A stretch of DNA of 64,000 nt, taken from the NCBI GenBank assembly GCA_002337055.1, contig DDFG01000004.1, positions 562,382 to 626,381 of the forward strand, read 5' to 3'. Source of the DNA: Betaproteobacteria bacterium UBA1934 (lineage in GTDB: Bacteria; Pseudomonadota; Gammaproteobacteria; Burkholderiales; Rhodocyclaceae). The notes under the pieces were generated by a model. The model was not told where the DNA came from, did not search any database, and worked only from the letters and a program-made list of their open reading frames with translations. This document shows, in pieces, positions 42,815 through 52,459 of the stretch; the stretch's first letter is position 1; every line of letters starts with the position of its first letter. Made by a program: the position numbers and the translations under genes.

Positions 42815-44747
42815 CCGCGTCCTTCTTCCATTCAAAGGCGCCCCGATCGCCAGCAAACAACCTCGTCTCCCCCTCGCAGGGGAGCCGCAGCCGGTCCCGC
42901 AAATCCTTGATGGGCAAACGCGCCAGCGGCGTTGAACCGAGTTTGACGACAAGCGTGCGAACACGGGTATCCCCATTCACCACGCCAATCCGGCAGGCGA
43001 TGTCAGCACCCGCCTTGCCTTTCTCGGCCTCCAGCTGTGCGATCCTCAACTGCACGGTGGAAATTTCCGCTTCCAGCGCGGCGATGTCTTCCCTGCCCTG
43101 ATTGACGCGCTTCATAGCCGGTGCCATACGCGCCGTCTGGGCCTGCCATTCGATGTGAGTCTCGGGTGTGAGATCGACTTCCTTGCGGCGAATCTTGCCC
43201 GCCATCACCAAGTAGCGCTGCAAATCCGGCTCGCTGGTCATCGCACGCAGCCCCTTGCGAAGTTGGTCGATCATCTCCAGGCACTCTTCGATGTATCGTT
43301 GCTCGTCAGCCTGCGCCTTTTCCAGCCCGCTCAAATCGGGCATCAGCATCGAGACCAGATTTTCTTCCGCCAGACCGACGGTCGAAATGCCCAGGCGGAT
43401 ACGCTTGCCGCCGATCGAGCAACCTTCCGAGAGACCGACTTCGACCTCTTCAGCCAAAATCGTGCAGCGAAACGCCTGCTGTACCTCGACCCGATCCGCC
43501 ACCAACAAACAGTTTTCCGCCTTCTTGGCACGAATGACGCCACGCCCAAGCTGAACATGCGCGTTCGAGGCCAAGCCATCGATGGCAATTTCACCATCCC
43601 GATTGAGCGCAGTACCGCCGACCAGATTCTTTTCCAGATGCACACGACCACCCCCCGACACTACCTTGCCGAACACGTCGGCATGAAAGCTCAGGTTGTA
43701 GCCCTGCACCGAGCGCCCCTCCTGCACGTCGCCATACTCCTCGTAATCCTTGCCCTGCAAGTCGAGGCTGCCAGTAGTGCGGGTATTGACCCCTTCCAGG
43801 TTGACGATTTTCTCGCTGACCGAGATCCGGTTGCTGGCGGCATCAAGGGTCAAAAAACCATCCATCGTCGCGCTGATGAATTGCCGGCCGCCGTGGGTTT
43901 CGATTTGCGTACCTTCACCAGCGAGGTCGGCCAGATCGAAATCCTCGGGCGAGCGAGCGTCGAGCAACTGCCCATCCAGCGCATGGCCATGCCTCCCGCG
44001 CCGGGGCGGTGTTTTCATCAGCAACAGAGTGCCTTTGGCGATCTGCGGAAAGCGGTTGGCAAACTGCCCCAAATCAACCCGTCCATTCGCCAACGTTTTA
44101 GGCGCGTTGTCTCGATGCAGGGCTTCGGTTTGTTCTTCAACGCCTCCGTCAACACTTTCCTCGGCTGGCGTGGCACGCGCCACTGCGGCGCGCCCAAAAT
44201 GCTCGCCCGCGATGAGCGCGCGCACGGCGGCTTCGTCGATACCGTAACGAATGCCCTTCAGCCACAGGTCGGCAACGAACTCATCGAAATCGAGACGCAC
44301 GCGCTCGCTCACCACTCGCGTTTCGGCCCCGACAACGCTTTCGTTCCCTGCACCGTCGACAGCGATAATCGGCACCTCCATCGTCCTTTCCCCTTCCAGC
44401 GGTTCAAACACGTACCAGGCCACGTCATCCTCGATCCTGACGCCCCGGTACCAGTCCTTTCGCTCGGGCGGGAACGGTTCGATATCAGTCGCTAGGGGTA
44501 TTTCCAGCAGTCCGTCCGATGCTTCATCCAGGTGATACGCCAAGCGCATCAATCGAGTGTAGTCGAGACCGCGAAAGAGAAAGCCGGCGCGGAACACGTC
44601 ATCCACCATCCGGATGAGTTCCGCACTCGAATTCAGGCGTGAAAGTTCCACCACCAGACCCAACCTGCGCCGCGCCAGAAAAGGTGGCAAAACCAGTTGC
44701 GCCCTGCTTTCGGTGCCTGGCGCGGTCGCAGCGGCTTCTGTCATCAT
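42798..44747 (-). CDS. FapA family protein (DUF342, polymerisation beta-solenoid)
   Basis: 649 residues. After an N-terminal region of about 200 residues comes the DUF342/FapA body: GTLLLMKTPPRRGRHGHALDG, DGFLTLDAASNRISV and then repeated short strands (GGRVHLEKNLVGGTAL, HVQLGRGVIRAKKAENCLLVAD, RCTILAEEVEVGLSEGCSIGGKRIRLG) forming a right-handed beta-helix, then a coiled coil. Some FapA-like proteins act in flagellar or cell-pole positioning; no role can be fixed here. The ATG at 44747 is preceded by AGAGG; an ATG one codon later is equally possible, and the upstream TTG is not. Confidence 0.85.
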   Translation of the reverse strand: MMTEAAATAPGTESRAQLVLPPFLARRRLGLVVELSRLNSSAELIRMVDDVFRAGFLFRGLDYTRLMRLAYHLDEASDGLLEIPLATDIEPFPPERKDWYRGVRIEDDVAWYVFEPLEGERTMEVPIIAVDGAGNESVVGAETRVVSERVRLDFDEFVADLWLKGIRYGIDEAAVRALIAGEHFGRAAVARATPAEESVDGGVEEQTEALHRDNAPKTLANGRVDLGQFANRFPQIAKGTLLLMKTPPRRGRHGHALDGQLLDARSPEDFDLADLAGEGTQIETHGGRQFISATMDGFLTLDAASNRISVSEKIVNLEGVNTRTTGSLDLQGKDYEEYGDVQEGRSVQGYNLSFHADVFGKVVSGGGRVHLEKNLVGGTALNRDGEIAIDGLASNAHVQLGRGVIRAKKAENCLLVADRVEVQQAFRCTILAEEVEVGLSEGCSIGGKRIRLGISTVGLAEENLVSMLMPDLSGLEKAQADEQRYIEECLEMIDQLRKGLRAMTSEPDLQRYLVMAGKIRRKEVDLTPETHIEWQAQTARMAPAMKRVNQGREDIAALEAEISTVQLRIAQLEAEKGKAGADIACRIGVVNGDTRVRTLVVKLGSTPLARLPIKDLRDRLRLPCEGETRLFAGDRGAFEWKKDAASSPP

Positions 44748-44829
44748 GTCTCCACCTCTTGCATTTTTTTGGATTGTCCGCAAATCTAGTCATGGATTGC
44801 TCAACTCGTCAATTCATTTGGGAGCCGAC

Positions 44830-45663
44830 ATGAAGAAGTCGATTTTCAGCTGTGCCCTGCTCATGCTGCTGGCCTCGACCGCGTTGGCAGAATCGCCGCG
44901 CGGCGACGGTGTGCAGGTCGGCGAAGCTTCGTCACTACGCAAGCTGGTGCCCGCCGAACAACTGGAAAAAAGCGCCGCCCAGCAGTATCTGGAACTGAAG
45001 CAGCAAGCCGCCGAACAAGGGGCGCTCGCGCCCGAAAACCATCCGCAACTCATCCGTCTGCGCGACATTGCCAAACGATTGCTGCCCTTTGCACCCCGTT
45101 TCAACTCAGCCGCCAGCAAGTGGCGCTGGGAGGTCAATCTGGTCGGCTCAAAGCAGTTGAACGCCTTCTGCATGCCCGGCGGCAAGATCGCCTTTTATAC
45201 CGGCCTGGTTGACGGACTCAAACTGACCGACGACGAAATCGCTATCGTCATGGGTCACGAAATCGCCCACGCCTTGCGCGAACACGCCCGCGAGCGCATC
45301 GCCAAGACGCAATTGACCAACGGTGCAGCCACCATCGCTTCTGAACTGCTGTCGGGCACACGCTATGGTGGGTTGGCCCAACTCGGTCTGCGCGGTGGCG
45401 CTAATCTGCTGACGCTGAAATTTTCGCGCGAGGATGAAAGCGAGGCGGATCTGGTCGGCCTCGACATGGCGGCCCGCGCTGGCTTCGACCCGCGCGCGGG
45501 CATCAGTCTGTGGCAGAAAATGGGCGCCGCCAACAAGGGAGCGCCACCACAATGGCTGTCGACCCACCCGGCCGGCTCAAACCGCATTGCCGAAATCGAG
45601 CGCCATCTGCCGGAAGTCCTGCCCTTGTACCAGGCCGCGCGCGCAAACACGACCAAACGCTGA
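44830..45663 (+). CDS. Periplasmic M48-family metalloprotease
   Basis: 277 residues. A signal peptide (MKKSIFSCALLMLLASTALA) has no lipobox after the cleavage site. The zinc motif HEIAH and the third ligand Glu in EDESEADLVGLDMAARAGFDP mark an M48 peptidase (LoiP/YggG-like group); NAFCMPGGKIAFYTGLV is the family edge-strand motif. Likely an envelope quality-control protease. GGAG stands 5 nt before the ATG at 44830. Divergent from the FapA-type gene. Confidence 0.92.
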   Translation: MKKSIFSCALLMLLASTALAESPRGDGVQVGEASSLRKLVPAEQLEKSAAQQYLELKQQAAEQGALAPENHPQLIRLRDIAKRLLPFAPRFNSAASKWRWEVNLVGSKQLNAFCMPGGKIAFYTGLVDGLKLTDDEIAIVMGHEIAHALREHARERIAKTQLTNGAATIASELLSGTRYGGLAQLGLRGGANLLTLKFSREDESEADLVGLDMAARAGFDPRAGISLWQKMGAANKGAPPQWLSTHPAGSNRIAEIERHLPEVLPLYQAARANTTKR

Positions 45664-45686
45664 TCAGCGGCAGCCACCACGCCGGC

Positions 45687-45712
45687 AAAGGGCGCTACAC
45701 TGCGCCCTTTTT
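45687..45712 (+). terminator. Terminator after the M48 protease gene
   Basis: Stem AAAGGGCGC / GCGCCCTTT with loop TACACT followed by TT; 23 nt after the stop. Confidence 0.85.
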
Positions 45713-45732
45713 GTCAGCCAGACTGCACCGAC

Positions 45733-47043
45733 ATGTCGCAAGAACCCTCCACCATCCAGAAGAAAGTCGTCATCGCAGCGTGCTTTGGCACCTTTCTCGA
45801 ATGGTATGACTTTCTCACCTTTGCCAGTCTCGCCACCTGGCTGGGCACCCTGTTCTTTCCGTCTGAAAATCCGACTGCAGGTCTTCTCGCCAGCCTGGCC
45901 ACCTTCGGTATCGGTATGATCGTACGGCCAGTCGGCGCCGCCCTTTTCGGTTCGCTGGGTGACCGCCACGGAAGGCGTACCATTTTTCTGGTGACTATCA
46001 TCCTGATGGGAGGAGCCACTTTTTGCGTTGGCCTCCTACCCACCTATGCGGACATCGGCTTGCTCGCCCCTCTGCTGCTGGTCTGTCTGCGGATGTTGCA
46101 GGGGCTTTCGGTCGGTGGAGAAATCGGCGGCGCCGCCGTTTACCTCACCGAACACGCTCCCAGTCGTCGGCGCGGGCTCTACACCAGCGTGCTTCAATTG
46201 ATGGGACCGCTCGGCATGCTGGTCTCCAGCCTCCAGATTCTCGCCCTGCAAACCTGGCTCAGCGCGGCAGATTTCATGGCCTGGGGCTGGCGCGTTCCTT
46301 TTCTGATATCGGCGCTGCTGCTCGCGATTTCGATCAAGAGCCGCCTCAATCTGCACGAATCGCCCGTGTTCAGACGTCTGCGCGAACAGAACGCGCTGGC
46401 CTCCACGCCATTGCGCGAGTGCTTCACGGACCGGCAAACCCTGGCGCGCATGGCGCTGCTGTTCTCGTGCGTGTCCGCGGGCGGCTCGCTGCTGTTCTTC
46501 TCATCGCAGGTCTACACCGGCGTCTTTCTGAAGACGGTCGCCGGTCTCTCGCCTGGTCTCACTGGCGAATTACAGACCTTTTCCACGCTCTGTCTTTTTC
46601 CGCTCACTCTGGCCTGCGGCTGGCTTTCCGACCGCATCGGCCGCCGTCCCGTGTTGTTGGCCGGGTTGTTGCTGGGTGCGGTGGCAATCTTTCCTGTGTT
46701 TTATGGCCTTCTGCATTTCGCGAGCGGCCCTCAGCCGGACCGAGTTGCACTTGGCGCCCTGCTGCTCGTTCTGGTTATTGCGTTGGCCGCGATCACGGGG
46801 CCGCAAACAGCAACGCTGGCAGAGTTGTTTCCGCCCCGCACGCGCTATTCGGCTGTCGCCTTGCCACACAACCTCGCCGCCGGCTGGATAGGCGGCATGT
46901 CGCCGTTTGTTGTCACCTGGCTATCTACCGCCAGTGGTGAACCCTTGGCCGGCGTTGCCTATCCAGCGATCATGCTGGCGTTGTCAGGCACCATCGGCCT
47001 GCTGTTCTTGCCCGAAGTCGCCAACCGGCCGCTCGATCAATAG
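45733..47043 (+). CDS. MFS transporter, metabolite:H+ symporter family
   Basis: 436 residues with about 12 membrane helices. FLEWYDFLTFASLATWLGTLFFP is the MHS-family first helix signature, followed by GSLGDRHGRRTIFL, the loop 2-3 motif, RMLQGLSVGGEIGGAAVYLTEHAPSRRRGLYTS and SDRIGRRPVLLAGLLLG (loop 8-9). Relatives carry organic acids, proline/betaine or shikimate; the substrate here is open. Its stop overlaps the stop of the convergent ankyrin gene by 7 bp. Confidence 0.9.
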   Translation: MSQEPSTIQKKVVIAACFGTFLEWYDFLTFASLATWLGTLFFPSENPTAGLLASLATFGIGMIVRPVGAALFGSLGDRHGRRTIFLVTIILMGGATFCVGLLPTYADIGLLAPLLLVCLRMLQGLSVGGEIGGAAVYLTEHAPSRRRGLYTSVLQLMGPLGMLVSSLQILALQTWLSAADFMAWGWRVPFLISALLLAISIKSRLNLHESPVFRRLREQNALASTPLRECFTDRQTLARMALLFSCVSAGGSLLFFSSQVYTGVFLKTVAGLSPGLTGELQTFSTLCLFPLTLACGWLSDRIGRRPVLLAGLLLGAVAIFPVFYGLLHFASGPQPDRVALGALLLVLVIALAAITGPQTATLAELFPPRTRYSAVALPHNLAAGWIGGMSPFVVTWLSTASGEPLAGVAYPAIMLALSGTIGLLFLPEVANRPLDQ

Positions 47044-48083
47044 TTCTTGGTCGGCACTGAAGCCGGCATTTTAGGCTGTCCGGAATAGGTGACCGGCGGC
47101 ACCTTGAAACCTCTCTTCTCTTGCCCCACTTCCCCCTCCGGCACCAGCTTGGCGGATTGCTGACGAGGTTGTTTGCGACTGGCGGTGATTTCCAGCGCTG
47201 TGGCGCGTGGCGGCAAAGCCTGCGGACTAAATTCCCGGCGGACGATTCGTGCGCGCTCGGCGGCAATGCGATTGTCGATATTCTTAGGATCCATGCCCCG
47301 ATCCACCATGGTTTCGCGGATACGCAACAGTTTTTCCAGTTCCGCCGACATGAACACCGAGCGTTTCGGCGGCCCCCATTTTTGACGCGGCTCGCTGACG
47401 GCGATGTTGAATTCCTGAGGGCTGGTAATCATCCTGGCCAGTTTGAGACGGTCGAACCGCATCGCCCATTCCAGACCGCCATCGCCCCAGTCGTTGCGGA
47501 TTGAGCGATCCGCCCCCTTTTCGAGCAACACGCGCACCAGATCCTCGTGGCCCTCGTAGATCGCCAGCATTAGCGAACTGGAGCCATTGGTGCTGACGGC
47601 ATCAATTTCAGCACCGCGGGCAATCAATGATTGTGCCAATTCCTTGTGTCCCGCGAAGACGGCGTAATGCAGCGGGGACCAATGACGGTCCGGCGGATTC
47701 AGTTTGGCACCGCGCTCGAGCAACCAGTCAACCACATCCTGGCGTCCTTTCCACGCAGCAAGTGCCAGCGCACTCTCACCCTGACTGTTAAACGCATTGA
47801 TATCGGCCCCGTGTTGTAGAAAAAGCGACATCAGTTCGAAATTGCCTTCCCACGCTCCGATCATCAGGCCAGTGCCAATCCGGCTCCCCTCGAAACTGGC
47901 CGGCAGGCCTGCTGTCAGCCACTCGCGGGCGCTTGACACATCACCGGCTTCAAGTCGAACGGCAAAGGTGGTCGCGTCCGGCAGGCGCTCCGCCGCATGA
48001 ACAGGTTGGAGCGCCCATAATTCATATGTCAGCAGCAGACCCATCCCGATTATCATTGCCCTTGCCTGGTTGTTTTTCACCAT
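47037..48083 (-). CDS. Exported ankyrin-repeat protein
   Basis: 348 residues. A signal peptide begins MVKNNQARAMIIGMGLLLTY and ends near VHAAE. About five ankyrin repeats follow, for example TGLMIGAWEGNFELMSLFLQHGADINAF, SALALAAWKGRQDVVDWLLERGAKLN, SPLHYAVFAGHKELAQSLIARGAEID and SSLMLAIYEGHEDLVRVLLEKGADRS. The C-terminal third is basic and repeat-free. AGGA is 8 nt before the ATG at 48083. Probably a periplasmic protein-binding scaffold; the partner is unknown. Confidence 0.85.
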   Translation of the reverse strand: MVKNNQARAMIIGMGLLLTYELWALQPVHAAERLPDATTFAVRLEAGDVSSAREWLTAGLPASFEGSRIGTGLMIGAWEGNFELMSLFLQHGADINAFNSQGESALALAAWKGRQDVVDWLLERGAKLNPPDRHWSPLHYAVFAGHKELAQSLIARGAEIDAVSTNGSSSLMLAIYEGHEDLVRVLLEKGADRSIRNDWGDGGLEWAMRFDRLKLARMITSPQEFNIAVSEPRQKWGPPKRSVFMSAELEKLLRIRETMVDRGMDPKNIDNRIAAERARIVRREFSPQALPPRATALEITASRKQPRQQSAKLVPEGEVGQEKRGFKVPPVTYSGQPKMPASVPTKNY

Positions 48084-48128
48084 CCCGATATTCCTTTGCA
48101 ATTTCCCCGTACTTTCCGTCATTTTCTC

Positions 48129-48632
48129 ATGTTTGCCGCGCCCACCCGACTCACGCTGGCGATACTTTTTTCCCTGCTGGCACACGCGCTGCTCTTTATG
48201 CCGCTACTTGAGCGATCACGGCCTTCATTGGCCGCATCACCGCCGCTCCAGGCGAACTTGTTGCGGCCAACTCCGATGCGGCCCGCACCTGAATTGATGG
48301 TCCCCACACCACCTCCCACACCCGCGGAACCCCCTCCCACCCAGCGCCCGGCGCATGTCGGAAAATCCGGCATGGCATGGCAAAATGCCGTACAGCGGCA
48401 ACTACGCCAATGGTATTCCGAAGCGGCGGTACGGCAGGGCCTGCAAGGCGAAGTGTTGGTATTTTTCCTGCTCGACGAAGAGGGCAATGTCACGGCCGCG
48501 CGCATCGAGCAAAGCAGCGGGCATGCGCTCCTCGACGCCGATGCGGTGCAGGCCGTACGTCAACTGCGGGGCCTGCCCTCCGGGACGCCACGGGAGGTGT
48601 TGCTGCCGCTGCGTTTTCGACTCAAGGATTGA
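48129..48632 (+). CDS. TonB-family protein (single C-terminal TonB domain)
   Basis: 167 residues. N-terminal anchor (LTLAILFSLLAHALLFMPLL), Pro-rich linker (PTPPPTPAEPPPTQRP), and a C-terminal TonB-like domain (GLQGEVLVFFLLDEEGNVTAARIEQSSGHALLDADAVQAVRQLRGLP). It could energise outer-membrane transport, but the linker is short and no exbBD or receptor genes are adjacent, so a TonB-like scaffold role is also possible. Divergent from the ankyrin gene, with 45 bp between them. Confidence 0.82.
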   Translation: MFAAPTRLTLAILFSLLAHALLFMPLLERSRPSLAASPPLQANLLRPTPMRPAPELMVPTPPPTPAEPPPTQRPAHVGKSGMAWQNAVQRQLRQWYSEAAVRQGLQGEVLVFFLLDEEGNVTAARIEQSSGHALLDADAVQAVRQLRGLPSGTPREVLLPLRFRLKD

Positions 48633-48719
48633 GCCGCGGCTCCGTTATCGTTACAAGCGCTCACCATTTTGTGTCACTATGATGAATGTAATATCCAAAC
48701 TGAAACGAGGGGAATATTG

Positions 48720-50357
48720 ATGCTGAGCAACCTGTCTCTCCGCAGCCGCTTGCTGTTGATAGTCGCCGCGACGGTCGTCGGCATGGTATTGCTGGCCACT
48801 TTCAGCGCCATCGGCGCGCGTGGCCTGATGCTGAACGGCTATAAGGAACAATTGCGTCACGAGGTTCAGGTCATCCACAACCAGATGGTCTACTTCCAAA
48901 GCCTGGAGGCCAGCGGCAAACTCAGCCGCGATGAGGCGCAACAGCAGGCGAAAGCGGCCATCAAGGCGGCCCGTTTTGGCGGCGACGACCACAAGGCCAA
49001 TTATTTCTACGTCTACACCATGGAGGGCGTCGGCGTGGTTCCGCCGAAAGCCGAGTGGGAAGGCCAGAACATGCTAGGCAAGATCAAGGACGGCAACGGC
49101 CACCTGACCCTCGACGATCTGATCGGTGCGGTGAAGAGCGCGCCCGAGGGCTACGTCGATACAGCCTTCCCGCGCGCCGGACAAACCGTGCCCGTTCCCA
49201 AATTGCAGTTCGTAATGAAATTCGAACCGTGGAACTGGATGGTGGGCGCCGGTGTTTATGTGGATGACGTCGACACAGCATTCCGCTCCACTTTGATCAA
49301 GGACATCAGCGTGGCGCTGATTCCGCTGATCCTGGTCATCCTCCTTGGCTGGCGGATTTGGCGTAGCGTCATTCAGGAAATCGGCGGCGAACCCTCTGCC
49401 GCAGCAGCCATCATGCGCCGTATCGCGGGCGGCGACCTGACCACCTCGGTCGGCTCCGCACCGACCGGCAGTTTGCTGCACACCCTGGGCGGTATGGTCG
49501 ATGCTTTACGACAGATGGTGGGGCAGATCAGCCACAATGCCAATACGTTGGTCTCCAGCGCCGAACGCATCAACACCGGTGCTTCCGAAGTTGCCCATGC
49601 GGCGCAGAATCAGGCGGACGCCACGTCGGCCATGGCAGCAGCCATTGAACAACTGACGGTTTCTTCCAACCACATTTCGGATAGCGCCAACGACACCGAA
49701 CGCTATTCACAAGAGGCGGTCACGCTAGCCGACCAGGGCACCTCGCGCGTACGTCAGGCTACCACGGCCATCCAGCAGATTGCCGATACGGTGGCTGGCG
49801 CCTCGGAACGCATTCAGGCCCTGAACGAACGTGCCAATCAGATCTCCAGCATCGCAGGAGTAATCAAGGACATCGCCGGACAAACCAACCTGCTGGCGCT
49901 CAACGCTGCCATCGAGGCTGCCCGCGCCGGCGAACAGGGACGCGGCTTCGCAGTTGTTGCCGACGAAGTGCGCAAACTGGCCGAGCGAACCTCAACCGCC
50001 ACCGCAGAAATCGAACAGATGATTGCCGGCATTCAGGGCGAAACCGAAGGCGCCGTCGGGGCCATGAGTTCCGCGTTGCCCGTGGTCGAGCAGGGTGTGC
50101 AGCTTTCCAACTCCGCCGCCGATTCGCTTCAGGCCATCGAAACCGGCGCCAACCAGACGCTGGAGCGCATTTCGGAAGTCGCCAATTCAACCCGCGAGCA
50201 AAGTGCCGCCAGCACGTCGATTGCGCAACGGGTCGAACAGATCGCGCAAATGGTGGAAGAAACCAGCAACACGATGCGCGGCACCGCCGAGTCCGCACGC
50301 GCGCTGCAGAGTATTGCGGTCGATCTGCGGCAGATTGTCGGCAAATTCAGGATCTGA
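48720..50357 (+). CDS. Methyl-accepting chemotaxis protein with single-Cache sensor
   Basis: 545 residues starting after ACGAGGGG. Membrane helices at about 10-32 and 190-210 flank an sCache_2 domain: ANYFYVYTMEGVGVVPPKAEWEGQN, KFEPWNWMVGAGVYVDDVD. After HAMP, the signalling domain tip is IAGQTNLLALNAAIEAARAGEQGRGFAVVADEVRKLAERT. sCache_2 receptors often bind small carboxylates such as acetate, propionate or pyruvate; ligand choice here is inference only. Convergent with murI. Confidence 0.93.
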   Translation: MLSNLSLRSRLLLIVAATVVGMVLLATFSAIGARGLMLNGYKEQLRHEVQVIHNQMVYFQSLEASGKLSRDEAQQQAKAAIKAARFGGDDHKANYFYVYTMEGVGVVPPKAEWEGQNMLGKIKDGNGHLTLDDLIGAVKSAPEGYVDTAFPRAGQTVPVPKLQFVMKFEPWNWMVGAGVYVDDVDTAFRSTLIKDISVALIPLILVILLGWRIWRSVIQEIGGEPSAAAAIMRRIAGGDLTTSVGSAPTGSLLHTLGGMVDALRQMVGQISHNANTLVSSAERINTGASEVAHAAQNQADATSAMAAAIEQLTVSSNHISDSANDTERYSQEAVTLADQGTSRVRQATTAIQQIADTVAGASERIQALNERANQISSIAGVIKDIAGQTNLLALNAAIEAARAGEQGRGFAVVADEVRKLAERTSTATAEIEQMIAGIQGETEGAVGAMSSALPVVEQGVQLSNSAADSLQAIETGANQTLERISEVANSTREQSAASTSIAQRVEQIAQMVEETSNTMRGTAESARALQSIAVDLRQIVGKFRI

Positions 50358-50372
50358 CGGCGCACCGATCGC

Positions 50373-51155
50373 CTACAGCGACCAGTATTCGAAATCCAGC
50401 CGCTCGCCCCACAGGCGGGCGGCTGTTTCGTTGACCCGCGTCGGGTCACCGCTGGTCGCAAAACCTAAGCGGCCATTGCCGCCACCCAGCGCTCCCCGGG
50501 CCACCAGCACCCGCTGCACCTGCCGCGCCACTGCCTCACCCGTGTCGATCAGATGCACCCCGGCGCCCAGACGATCGGCAATCGCTTTGCGCACCAGAGG
50601 GTAATGCGTGCAACCCAGCACGACCACATCGGCCTCGGCCACGGGGGGTACATAGCGATCCAGCAAATTTAGTACCGTCGCACTCTCCGAACCATCGGTT
50701 TCAATCGCTTCGGCGAGCCCGGGACATGGCTGGGCGATCACCTTCGTGCCTTGCGCGTGCATGCCCAGCAAGCGGCCAAAGCGCGGACTTTCCAGCGTCC
50801 GCGTGGTCGCGAGCACGCCGATAACACGTCGCTGGCTCAAGGCCACGGCGGGTTTCACGCCAGGTTCCAGCGCGATCACCGGCAGATGATCGAGCGCGGC
50901 GCGAATCGATTCGGCGGCGGTCGCCGTTGCCGTGTTACAGGCAATGACCAGGGCCTTGCAACCGCGTGCTGCCAATGTTTCGGCGGCGATCTGGCCACGT
51001 TCGCGCAAGAAGGATTCCGGGCGGTCGCCGTAGGGCAGATAACGGGTGTCGGCAAAGTACAGAAAGTCCTCGCCAGGCAGGCGCGCCTTCAATGCGCTCA
51101 ATACGGTCAGGCCACCGAGGCCGGAATCATAGACACCTACAGGTGCGGAAGACAT
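50373..51155 (-). CDS. murI: Glutamate racemase
   Basis: 260 residues. VGVYDSGLGGLTVLSAL holds the catalytic Asp/Ser region, VIACNTATATA the first catalytic Cys, and VVLGCTHYPLVRKAI the second Cys-Thr-His. It produces D-glutamate for peptidoglycan. It lies downstream of icd on the same strand but is separated from it by a terminator. Confidence 0.96.
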   Translation of the reverse strand: MSSAPVGVYDSGLGGLTVLSALKARLPGEDFLYFADTRYLPYGDRPESFLRERGQIAAETLAARGCKALVIACNTATATAAESIRAALDHLPVIALEPGVKPAVALSQRRVIGVLATTRTLESPRFGRLLGMHAQGTKVIAQPCPGLAEAIETDGSESATVLNLLDRYVPPVAEADVVVLGCTHYPLVRKAIADRLGAGVHLIDTGEAVARQVQRVLVARGALGGGNGRLGFATSGDPTRVNETAARLWGERLDFEYWSL

Positions 51156-51170
51156 GGCATGTCCAAAATG

Positions 51171-51197
51171 CAGGAAGCCCCACGCGGGGGCTTCCTG
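51171..51197 (-). terminator. Terminator of icd
   Basis: Stem CAGGAAGCCCC / GGGGCTTCCTG (11 bp) with a short loop between the icd stop and the murI start; on the minus strand it is followed by CATTTT. It would limit read-through from icd into murI. Confidence 0.75.
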
Positions 51198-51214
51198 TTT
51201 CCCGCCGGAAACGA

Positions 51215-52459
51215 TTACATCCGTTCGATCATTGCGTCGCCAAAGGCGGAGCAGGACACTTCGTTGGCGCCTTCCATCAGGCGGGCGAAGTCGTAGGTCA
51301 CCTGCTTGTCGCCGATGGCGGCTTCCATACCCTTGATGACCAGATCGGCAGCTTCAAACCAGCCGAGGTGGCGCAACATCATTTCGGCTGAGAGAATCAG
51401 CGAACCCGGATTGACCTTGTCGAGACCCGCATACTTCGGTGCCGTGCCGTGCGTGGCTTCAAAAACGGCATACTGGTCGGAAATGTTGGCGCCCGGCGCG
51501 ATGCCGATGCCGCCCACCTGCGCCGCCAGCGCGTCAGAGATGTAGTCGCCGTTCAGGTTTAGCGTTGCCACCACGTCGTATTCGGCCGGACGCAGCAGGA
51601 TTTGTTGCAGGAAAGCGTCGGCAATCGCGTCCTTGACGATGATGTCACGGCCGGTCTTGGGGTTCTTGAACTTGCACCACGGGCCGCCATCGATCAGTTC
51701 GGCACCGAATTCGTTCTTGGCCACCGCATACGCCCAGTCGCGGAAACCGCCTTCGGTGAATTTCATGATGTTGCCCTTGTGGACAATGGTCACCGACTTG
51801 CGGTCGTTGTCGATGGCATAACGGATCGCGGCGCGCACCAGGCGCTCCGTGCCGTCCTTCGACACAGGTTTGATGCCGATGCCGGAACTGGCCGGGAACC
51901 GGATCTTCTTGACGCCCATCTCCTCCTGAAGGAACTTGATCACCTTCTTGGCGTTGTCCGATTCTGCCGCCCACTCGATGCCGGCATAGATGTCTTCCGT
52001 GTTTTCGCGGTAAATGACCATATCGGTCAGTTCAGGCTGCTTCAACGGCGAGGGCACGCCCTTGAAATAGCGCACCGGGCGAACGCACTGGTAGAGGTCG
52101 AGTTCCTGGCGCAGCGCCACGTTCAGGGAGCGGATACCGCCACCGACCGGCGTCGTCATCGGACCCTTGATGGAAACCGAGTATTCGCGCAAGGCATCGA
52201 AGGTTTCCTTCGGCAGCCATTCGTCGGCGCCGTAAAGACGCGTCGACTTCTCGCCGGCATAGACTTCCATCCAGTGGATTTTCTTTTTGCCGCCATAAGC
52301 CTTAGCGACCGCCGCGTCGATCACCTTGATCATGACCGGCGTGATGTCGACGCCAATGCCATCGCCTTCGATGAACGGGATGATCGGATGATCGGGGACA
52401 GGCTGGCCCGGAACGATCTTCTGACCGCCTTGCGGTACCTTGATAAGGGATACGCTCAT
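51215..52459 (-). CDS. icd: NADP-dependent isocitrate dehydrogenase
   Basis: 414 residues, very close to E. coli Icd. IPFIEGDGIGVDITPVMI, the substrate loop with Ser111 in IRSLNVALRQELDLYQCVRP (the residue equivalent to Ser113 phosphorylated by AceK in E. coli), NTEDIYAGIEW, and the NADP region GTAPKYAGLDKVNPGSLILSAEMMLRH are present. The ATG at 52459 follows CGGAG by 6 nt; a GTG two codons earlier is less likely. Divergent from aceK, whose product should control it. Confidence 0.97.
   Translation of the reverse strand: MSVSLIKVPQGGQKIVPGQPVPDHPIIPFIEGDGIGVDITPVMIKVIDAAVAKAYGGKKKIHWMEVYAGEKSTRLYGADEWLPKETFDALREYSVSIKGPMTTPVGGGIRSLNVALRQELDLYQCVRPVRYFKGVPSPLKQPELTDMVIYRENTEDIYAGIEWAAESDNAKKVIKFLQEEMGVKKIRFPASSGIGIKPVSKDGTERLVRAAIRYAIDNDRKSVTIVHKGNIMKFTEGGFRDWAYAVAKNEFGAELIDGGPWCKFKNPKTGRDIIVKDAIADAFLQQILLRPAEYDVVATLNLNGDYISDALAAQVGGIGIAPGANISDQYAVFEATHGTAPKYAGLDKVNPGSLILSAEMMLRHLGWFEAADLVIKGMEAAIGDKQVTYDFARLMEGANEVSCSAFGDAMIERM

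Noticed and set aside
43155..44495. 446-codon open frame antisense to the FapA-type gene
   Set aside because: Shadow frame; the minus-strand protein has clear DUF342 beta-helix repeats.
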